Positions 7,511 through 11,717 of a stretch of 11,717 nt of DNA are shown here, piece by piece. The DNA lies in assembly GCA_024644775.1 (NCBI GenBank), contig JAHEHB010000152.1, positions 1 through 11,717 on the forward strand, in the 5' to 3' direction. The stretch comes from Deltaproteobacteria bacterium (lineage in GTDB: Bacteria > Desulfobacterota > Desulfobacteria > Desulfobacterales > SURF-15). Every line of letters begins with the position of its first letter. The stretch's first letter is position 1. Both the position numbers and the translations under genes were made by a program. The notes beneath the pieces were generated by a model, which was not told the DNA's origin, did no database searches, and saw nothing but the letters and a program-made list of their open reading frames with translations.

Positions 7511-7547
7511 GAAAAACCGTATAACAGGGAATAATTTTTTCTTGACA
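7505..7547. repeat. Perfect 12-bp inverted repeat in the divergent aor/xth spacer
   Basis: TGTCAAGAAAAA (7505-7516) and TTTTTCTTGACA (7536-7547) are exact reverse complements separated by 19 bp. Each outer end is a TTGACA hexamer pointing outward, one toward AOR and one toward xth. The layout suits two divergent -35 elements or a shared operator. For the xth side I see no good -10 at 16-18 bp, so that promoter is weak or imaginary. Confidence 0.6.
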
Positions 7548-7665
7548 ATACCTCCCATCTGATGAACAGACTGACTACCATCGCTAAATACATATAAGGA
7601 TTCGATACCGTTTTAGTTTAATAACAGGGGTCGGTTACAACCTTTTTAAATAGGAGACAAAGAAA

Positions 7666-8439
7666 TTGAAAGTGGCCAGTTTTAATGCAAATGGAATAAG
7701 AGCCCGCTTGCCGGTCGTCCTCGGTTGGCTTGAGAAAGAATCCCCTGATATACTCTGTATTCAGGAAACCAAAGTCCAGGATCCGGATTTCCCTCTAAAT
7801 CCCTTTACGGAATCCGGTTACCACTGTTCTTATAAGGGAGAGAAGAGTTACAATGGCGTGGCAGTACTCAGTAAAGCGAAGCCGGAAACGGTACGGATCG
7901 GTTTCAAAGAGGGGAGTGAACTGGAAGAATCCAGACTTATTATATGTCGAATCGGGAATATACCCATCGTTAATACCTATGTCCCCCAGGGGCAGGATCC
8001 AGAGTCTGATAAATTTACGTATAAATTGAGCTGGTTACAGTGTTTGAAAGCCTATTTTGAAAAGCATTTCAGACCGGATGATGCGTTGATTTGGACGGGT
8101 GATTTCAATATCGCACCGGAGCCCATCGATGTGTACGATCCCAAAAAGCTATTCGGCGGTATTGGCTATCATCCGGAGGAACACAAAATGTTGCAGGATA
8201 TAAAGGACTGGGGTTTTGTGGATGTGTTTCGAAAGCATAATTCCGAGGCAAAACAGTACACTTTCTGGGACTACCGCATACCGAACAGTGTCAGGCACGA
8301 GTTGGGATGGCGGGTGGACCATATCTGGGCTACGGAATCTCTCGCGAAAACGTCAAAACGTGCTTGGATCGATAAAGCTCCTCGACTTATGCAACGCCCG
8401 TCCGATCATACGTTTATTGTGGCGGAATTTGATATTTGA
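7666..8439 (+). CDS. xth: Exodeoxyribonuclease III (AP endonuclease)
   Basis: Cytoplasmic DNA-repair nuclease of 257 aa, near the E. coli length (268). It removes 3' blocks and cuts at abasic sites in base excision repair. The endonuclease/exonuclease/phosphatase fold motifs are all present: SFNANGIRAR (5-14), metal ligand Glu34 in CIQETK, NTYVPQG (103-109), WTGDFNIAPEPIDVYDP (143-159) with Asp146 and Asn148, YTFWDYR (198-204), GWRVDHI (214-220), and the catalytic PSDH (245-248). The start is TTG at 7666, supported by AGGAG (7652-7656) with a 9-nt spacer and by the MKVASFNANG beginning typical of the family. It is transcribed divergently from AOR and convergently to the YihY gene, so it is probably monocistronic. 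The neighbours are metabolically unrelated. Confidence 0.95.
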   Translation: MKVASFNANGIRARLPVVLGWLEKESPDILCIQETKVQDPDFPLNPFTESGYHCSYKGEKSYNGVAVLSKAKPETVRIGFKEGSELEESRLIICRIGNIPIVNTYVPQGQDPESDKFTYKLSWLQCLKAYFEKHFRPDDALIWTGDFNIAPEPIDVYDPKKLFGGIGYHPEEHKMLQDIKDWGFVDVFRKHNSEAKQYTFWDYRIPNSVRHELGWRVDHIWATESLAKTSKRAWIDKAPRLMQRPSDHTFIVAEFDI

Positions 8440-8562
8440 GTGGCCAACCGCGACAGATTTACCATCCGATATCTATTAAAGAGATTTGCTTTTATTTGCT
8501 TGTGTTAATGTCAACTTTGACGTTACTGTGGGAACCTGATGAAAAGATAGTCTTTCTATATA

Positions 8563-9885
8563 TTATATATCCTTCAACCGCTGATTCGCGGGCGATGCTT
8601 CGATGAGGTCGTTAAATGCTTTCAGGTTTTCAGATAGCTTTTCCGCCGCAGGGGAATGGGCGATGGGGATATTATCATGACCGTTATGTTCCAATGCATC
8701 TATAACAAACTTGAGGGTTAGCTGATCGGGATCTCTGGCCGGTTGATAGGCAACGGCTCTGTCTTCGTCCACCGATACCCTCGAGACCACACCCGCTTGG
8801 GCCAGGTCCGAAAGCATTTGATTTACCAGGCGGATAGGTATTTCAAGACTACGAGATATTTCCTGCACATCCCAAGCAACTTTGTCTCCAGAGAACCGGT
8901 TTACCAAAAAGTGGACAATTTGCAACGACAACAGCCTTTTGAAAGCATGACTCGCCGTTTGAGACACCTGTTCAAACTTGGCAATATCCAGATTCTGATG
9001 GGCAAACGCCACCTCAGCTCCGAACAGCACGATAAGCCAGCTGATTTGAAGCCATACGAAAAAAAGCGGAAGCGCCGCAAAACTTCCGTAGATCGCATTA
9101 TAATTGGAAACACCGACCTGAAAGACGATGTATGCCCGCTGAAAGACGACATGCATTGTACCGGCAATAATACCGGCCAAGAGTGCCGAGCCGAAATTCA
9201 CCCTCGTATTGGGTATAAAGCTATAGAGAAACGTAAAAAGCGTCCACAACAGCGTATAGGGTAAGAGTTTCAGTAAGAAAAAGATTGCCGGTCCCACTGC
9301 CTCCAACAGCCAGACTTCCTGAGTAAAGCCCTTTACTTCACTCGTAACAAATACGGTTGCCGCACTCGTTACCACAAAAAAGACAGGACAGATGAGCATC
9401 AGAGAAAAATACTCGATGATTTTCTGCCCTAAACCCCTGGATCGTGCAATGCCCCAAATATTGTTAAACGAACTTTCGATATGAGAAAAGATCTTTACAA
9501 CCGTATAAAAAAGGGTGACAAGGCCGATACCGGCAACCAGACCACCTTTTACGTTTTCAAGGAGTTCACGGGCGAACGCTACGACCCGAATGGCCACCTG
9601 CTCTTGTCCCTGCAGTTGTTCAAAAAGTAATTTTTCAAGCGCTTTCTCAAAACCGAAACCTTTTGCGATACCGAATCCAAGAGCCGCTACAGGCACAATT
9701 GAAAGCAAAGAGTAAAACGTGAGCGCCGAGGCCCTCAAATGAACATCGTCTTTTGTAAACCCTCTCAGTGTCAAGACAAATACTCTCAGAACCCTTATAA
9801 ATAGTCGTTTTACAGGAGAAAATTGTCTTTCCGGGATTCTCCAAATTTCGGATTTAAAAAAAAGTTTTAATTCAGATAAGTCCAT
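8563..9885 (-). CDS. YihY/BrkB family inner-membrane protein with C-terminal winged-helix-like region
   Basis: Polytopic inner-membrane protein of about 440 aa. The BrkB/YihY fold is shown by ASALTFYSLLSIVP (residues 52-65), about six hydrophobic helices up to residue 295, and the family hallmark IYGSFAALPLFFVWLQ (265-280) then LFGAEVAFAHQNL. Older annotations call such proteins ribonuclease BN, which is wrong for YihY; the molecular function is unknown. After the membrane part, residues about 310-385 look like a cytoplasmic winged helix (QEISRSLEIPIRLVNQMLSDLAQAGVV). This makes the protein longer than E. coli YihY (about 290 aa). Start choice: the frame is open to an ATG at 9996, but that extension falls inside a palindromic repeat. 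The ATG at 9885 gives MDLSELKLFF and has AGGA just upstream. The ATG at 9897 is also possible. It is convergent with xth; no terminator was seen between them. Confidence 0.88.
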   Translation of the reverse strand: MDLSELKLFFKSEIWRIPERQFSPVKRLFIRVLRVFVLTLRGFTKDDVHLRASALTFYSLLSIVPVAALGFGIAKGFGFEKALEKLLFEQLQGQEQVAIRVVAFARELLENVKGGLVAGIGLVTLFYTVVKIFSHIESSFNNIWGIARSRGLGQKIIEYFSLMLICPVFFVVTSAATVFVTSEVKGFTQEVWLLEAVGPAIFFLLKLLPYTLLWTLFTFLYSFIPNTRVNFGSALLAGIIAGTMHVVFQRAYIVFQVGVSNYNAIYGSFAALPLFFVWLQISWLIVLFGAEVAFAHQNLDIAKFEQVSQTASHAFKRLLSLQIVHFLVNRFSGDKVAWDVQEISRSLEIPIRLVNQMLSDLAQAGVVSRVSVDEDRAVAYQPARDPDQLTLKFVIDALEHNGHDNIPIAHSPAAEKLSENLKAFNDLIEASPANQRLKDI

Positions 9886-9907
9886 ATTTCCTGACATCCA
9901 ATTTTTA

Positions 9908-10077
9908 GAGCCTGTTTCAAAACGTTTCAGTTTGTTCAAGGTCAAGGAAGGCGAAAATTTTAACCACCCCGATGAAAAAAATATCGGGACAGGCATCCAT
10001 ACATCGAAGTATTTTGAGGATTAAAATTTGATCCTGACGCAGAGATTGGGCAAACTGGGACGTTTTGGAATTGGCTC
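9908..10077. repeat. 170-bp imperfect palindrome (MITE-like or hairpin repeat)
   Basis: The left arm starts at 9908 (GAGCCTGTTTCAAAACGT) and the right arm ends at 10077. The reverse complement of the right arm begins GAGCCAATTCCAAAACGT. Over the first 32 positions 25 are identical, and five of the seven differences would be G-U pairs in a plus-strand RNA. Similarity continues to AAATTTTAA about 58 bp in. The centre (about 9966-10018) holds a small CCCGAT/ATCGGG stem. It has no coding capacity of its own, lies between two genes, and underlies the spurious N-terminal extension of the YihY frame. It looks like a dispersed intergenic repeat, possibly a non-autonomous element; only one copy is seen in this window. 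Confidence 0.65.
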
Positions 10078-10086
10078 CTTAAGGTT

Positions 10087-10392
10087 TTATTTTCCATATG
10101 CTTTATCCAATCGAGTCCTGACAAGCCGTGTCCATTGTCGAATAACACCTTGGGCATGCGCTTTCATCGAACGGTGTTGTAGCTTGGGACCACTATCAAA
10201 CAGTCGGGTGTCCATCATTGCGACGAGTCTTTCACCGGTTTTTGCATCAATAAATTCCACCTCCAGCGTTGCTTCATCGAGGCTATACGCAGTTGCAGTC
10301 GGGTCGTAGGTAAGGCGAGGTTTTCTGGGAAGCACATTGGAAATCGCCATACGAATGCGTGCCACGCCGGGTGCAGGGATTTCAACAATCAT
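10087..10392 (-). CDS. C-terminal half of a split DUF3313-like lipoprotein
   Basis: Frame of 101 aa beginning MIVEIPAPGVARIRMAISNV and ending with a helical tail (RQWTRLVRTRLDKAYGK). From memory of the family, DUF3313 lipoproteins carry a P-G-P-G-V/T-L-R-V-R strand followed by a TG-x-x-(V/L)-A segment (here DAKTGERLVAM, residues 49-59) and end in just this sort of helix. It has no signal peptide of its own. Its ATG overlaps the stop of the upstream half by four bases (ATGA), so it could be translated by coupling, but it would then be made as a cytoplasmic fragment. More likely it is the remnant of one broken gene. Confidence 0.6.
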   Translation of the reverse strand: MIVEIPAPGVARIRMAISNVLPRKPRLTYDPTATAYSLDEATLEVEFIDAKTGERLVAMMDTRLFDSGPKLQHRSMKAHAQGVIRQWTRLVRTRLDKAYGK

Positions 10393-10676
10393 TTTAAGTC
10401 ATCAGGGTTTACACCCCGTCCAATTGAATCCGGATGAAAATATACGACCACAGGGTCCATGATAAACCGGGTGTATTGGGCCGTTAGAAATTCAATACTT
10501 TTTTTGGGGTTTCGATAAAAATATACGCCTGTTACATCCGGATCCGGTTCCAACGATTCGTATTCTGTAAGAAACCCTGAGCGTATCGGCGTTTTTGCAA
10601 CACAAGCCGCAAGCAAGAATACCGATAGACAAAAGCCTAACCGAGACGCTATAAACGCGATTGAAACCGATTTCAT
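10389..10676 (-). CDS. N-terminal half of a split DUF3313-like lipoprotein
   Basis: Frame of 95 aa from the ATG at 10676, which has AAAGG six bases upstream; a longer frame to 10745 adds an unlikely leader. It begins with a lipoprotein signal (MKSVSIAFIASRLGFCLSVF then LLAAC), with the lipidated cysteine at residue 25. The sequence after it (SGFLTEYESLEPDP, then YTRFIMDPVVVYF) matches what I recall of DUF3313 outer-membrane-associated lipoproteins. It ends at GVNPDDLK, where the family normally runs on through a helix of about 20 residues. That helix is missing and the rest continues in another frame at 10087-10392. Probably a pseudogene, or a truncated product. Family function is unknown. 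Confidence 0.6.
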   Translation of the reverse strand: MKSVSIAFIASRLGFCLSVFLLAACVAKTPIRSGFLTEYESLEPDPDVTGVYFYRNPKKSIEFLTAQYTRFIMDPVVVYFHPDSIGRGVNPDDLK

Positions 10677-10717
10677 GTTTGCCTTTCCATATTTTGCGAA
10701 AATTTTTATTAACCAGA

Positions 10718-10745
10718 AATATAATGGTTTCCATTCTGAATGCAA
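10718..10745 (-). promoter_or_regulatory. Putative promoter of the split lipoprotein gene
   Basis: On the minus strand TTGCAT (10745-10740) is separated by 16 bp from TATATT (10723-10718), about 40 bp before the chosen ATG at 10676. The match to sigma70 consensus is fair and the spacing acceptable. Confidence 0.4.
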
Positions 10746-10812
10746 CCTGCTTTTAAGTCCTGTTTAAAAACATAAACATATTGAATTTTTTTTGGGGCTG
10801 GTATAGGAAGTA

Positions 10813-10840
10813 TTTACATAAACCATATTATCCTTATATT
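10813..10840 (+). promoter_or_regulatory. Putative promoter of the 74-aa lipoprotein gene
   Basis: TTTACA (10813-10818) and TATATT (10835-10840) are separated by 16 bp and each differs from consensus at one base. This would give a leader of about 90 nt before the ATG at 10937. The region is AT-rich, so chance matches are possible. Confidence 0.45.
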
Positions 10841-10936
10841 GAAGGAAAAATTCTAAGTGTTTGGTTAAAATGAATTTGCGGCATGTTACCGGCGGCAGAT
10901 TTCTCACATCAATCAAGATGGTAAAAGGAGGCGGTT

Positions 10937-11161
10937 ATGAAGAAAATTCTATTGCTGTTGGTTATCGGTTTGTTCTTCCTTGGCTGCGGCACACCTGCCC
11001 AACGTGCGGACTTCAAGGCACACGATACAATGTTTGCAACTTGGGATCACCTGAAATTCAGCGCACGCGGTTTTCGAAATCCAACCTTACAAGATGCGGA
11101 AAAATCTGATGCTCAAAATTGGTGGGGAGAACCTATTGAGGTGCCTTTCGGACTAAAGTAG
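10937..11161 (+). CDS. Small predicted lipoprotein (74 aa)
   Basis: Short exported lipoprotein. The signal MKKILLLLVIGLFFLGC has a charged start, a hydrophobic core and an LGC lipobox with Cys17 as the lipidation site. The mature part is about 58 aa and polar, with aromatic-rich motifs HDTMFATWDHLKFS (residues 29-42) and a QNWWGEPIEVPF ending (60-71). I recall similar small lipoproteins with a WWG ending in Desulfobacterota, but cannot name a family. An AGGAGG (10926-10931) with a 5-nt spacer and a plausible promoter upstream support expression. It stands alone between the divergent split lipoprotein gene and the convergent pgk. Function is unknown. Confidence 0.8.
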   Translation: MKKILLLLVIGLFFLGCGTPAQRADFKAHDTMFATWDHLKFSARGFRNPTLQDAEKSDAQNWWGEPIEVPFGLK

Positions 11162-11176
11162 TACTCATTTCTATTC

Positions 11177-11215
11177 GGGTCACATCGCACGGTAACTTTT
11201 GATTCGATGTGGCCC
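11177..11215. terminator. Inverted repeat between convergent genes, possible bidirectional terminator
   Basis: GGGTCACATCG (11177-11187) pairs with CGATGTGGCCC (11205-11215), an 11-bp stem with one mismatch (a G-U pair in RNA) and a 17-nt loop. It lies 15 bp after the lipoprotein stop and before the pgk 3' end. There is no T-run on either strand, so it is not a classical intrinsic terminator. Confidence 0.4.
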
Positions 11216-11292
11216 CCCATTACCGATAGATATCGTAACGCGACACTGTCTTTGTTTTTTCCCAGTAGTCGACTTCATTTTGCCTATCCGTT

Positions 11293-11717
11293 TCATTTAT
11301 CAGTGAGCGCTGCCACACCAGGCAGCACTTTTCCTTCCATAAACTCCAATGATGCACCACCGCCGGTAGAAACATGGGAGACGTTATCTGCAACACCGGC
11401 TTTATCAACGGCAGAGGCGGAATCACCGCCACCGATCACCGTGGTTGCACCCTTTGACGTTGCTTCAGCCAAGATGGTTGCGATACGATAGGTGCCCGTT
11501 GCCGTCTGATCAATTTCAAAGACCCCCATGGGACCATTCCACAGAATCGTTTTTGCGCCTTTAAGGGTATCGTTGAAATTCGCAATGGTCCGAGGGCCGA
11601 TATCCAAGCCGTAAGCATCAACAGAAATGGCGTCCGTATTTACAGCCTTCAGTTGGCCGACATTCCGTTCTTTAAAATCGAAACGCTCTGATACCATGCT
11701 GTCAATGGGAAGTATAA
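11293..11717 (-). CDS. pgk: Phosphoglycerate kinase, C-terminal part (5' end outside window)
   Basis: The last 141 or so residues of phosphoglycerate kinase, the glycolysis/gluconeogenesis enzyme that transfers phosphate between 1,3-bisphosphoglycerate and ADP. The frame stays open to the window edge, reading ILPIDSMVSERFD upstream of an internal Met, so the true start lies beyond 11717. Nucleotide-binding domain landmarks are clear: LDIGPRT, ILWNGPMGVFE, the glycine-rich TVIGGGDSASAV, and the ending HVSTGGGASLEFMEGKVLPGV. All are standard for an intact C-terminus. It is convergent with the small lipoprotein gene. Any operon with gapA or tpiA cannot be judged here. Confidence 0.96.
   Translation of the reverse strand, partial: ILPIDSMVSERFDFKERNVGQLKAVNTDAISVDAYGLDIGPRTIANFNDTLKGAKTILWNGPMGVFEIDQTATGTYRIATILAEATSKGATTVIGGGDSASAVDKAGVADNVSHVSTGGGASLEFMEGKVLPGVAALTDK

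Noticed and set aside
7316..7534. Plus-strand open frame of 72 aa at the AOR 5' end
   Set aside because: It starts inside AOR on the opposite strand and runs into the promoter spacer; no ribosome binding site or motif.
8506..8525. Inverted repeat TAATGTCAA/TTGACGTTA as an xth terminator
   Set aside because: The arms are separated by only two bases, contain a mismatch and lack a T-run, so it is not a credible hairpin terminator.
8743..9264. Plus-strand open frame of 173 aa
   Set aside because: Antisense to the YihY/BrkB gene; rich in basic residues, with no motif or ribosome binding site seen.
9886..9996. N-terminal extension of the YihY frame to the ATG at 9996
   Set aside because: No ribosome binding site was seen, the first 30 or so residues are encoded by the 170-bp palindromic repeat, and a family-like start exists at 9885.
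10028..10309. Plus-strand open frame of 93 aa
   Set aside because: It overlaps the right arm of the palindrome and the antisense strand of the split lipoprotein gene; no supporting signals.
10861..11109. Plus-strand open frame of 82 aa overlapping the small lipoprotein
   Set aside because: The overlapping frame from 10937 has a perfect AGGAGG, a signal peptide and a lipobox; this frame has none.

Overview
The window looks like part of the chromosome of a strictly anaerobic, Gram-negative bacterium, most likely a Desulfobacterota (Desulfobacterales-like) sulfate reducer or syntroph. This rests on gene content: a FadN-type beta-oxidation fusion with its thiolase, a tungsten/molybdopterin aldehyde:ferredoxin oxidoreductase (AOR), lipobox lipoproteins, a DUF3313-like lipoprotein, and intermediate GC with AT-rich spacers. 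The assignment is inference; there is no rRNA or marker gene to prove it. No tRNA, rRNA, CRISPR array, transposase or integrase was seen.

Layout, left to right. Positions 1-71 may hold the last codons of an upstream gene. Positions 141-3783 (+) form a two-gene beta-oxidation operon: a 3-hydroxyacyl-CoA dehydrogenase/enoyl-CoA hydratase fusion followed by acyl-CoA thiolase. Together they convert enoyl-CoA to acetyl-CoA plus a shortened acyl-CoA. Convergent to it (3792-4474, -) is a Phd/VapC-type toxin-antitoxin module. The genes overlap by one base (TAATG), and the promoter region carries five to six 9-bp iterons that also form a perfect 14-bp inverted repeat. A noncoding stretch (about 4546-4950) holds small repeats and possible hairpins.

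Positions 4951-7362 (-) carry an AOR and, downstream of it, a 205-aa protein with a possible MoaD/ThiS-like beta-grasp segment. A strong intrinsic-terminator hairpin sits between the two and ends only 4 nt before the second gene's ATG, suggesting attenuated expression. Divergent from AOR is xth (exonuclease III, 7666-8439, TTG start). The shared AOR/xth spacer contains a perfect 12-bp inverted repeat whose outer ends are two opposed TTGACA hexamers.

Positions 8563-9885 (-) encode a YihY/BrkB membrane protein with a C-terminal winged-helix-like region. Just upstream is a 170-bp imperfect palindrome (9908-10077) that looks like a MITE-type or hairpin repeat. Next is a DUF3313-like lipoprotein gene split into two overlapping frames (10087-10676, -), apparently by a small internal deletion. 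Then come a 74-aa lipoprotein (10937-11161, +) and the 3' end of pgk (11293-11717, -), which runs off the window.

Functionally, the beta-oxidation pair, AOR and Pgk fit anaerobic carbon metabolism. The toxin-antitoxin module, Xth and the repeats are accessory or housekeeping items. The parts most worth a second look are the AOR/beta-grasp pair with its internal terminator, the iteron operator, the 170-bp palindrome and the split lipoprotein gene. I found no clearly new multi-gene defence or mobile system.
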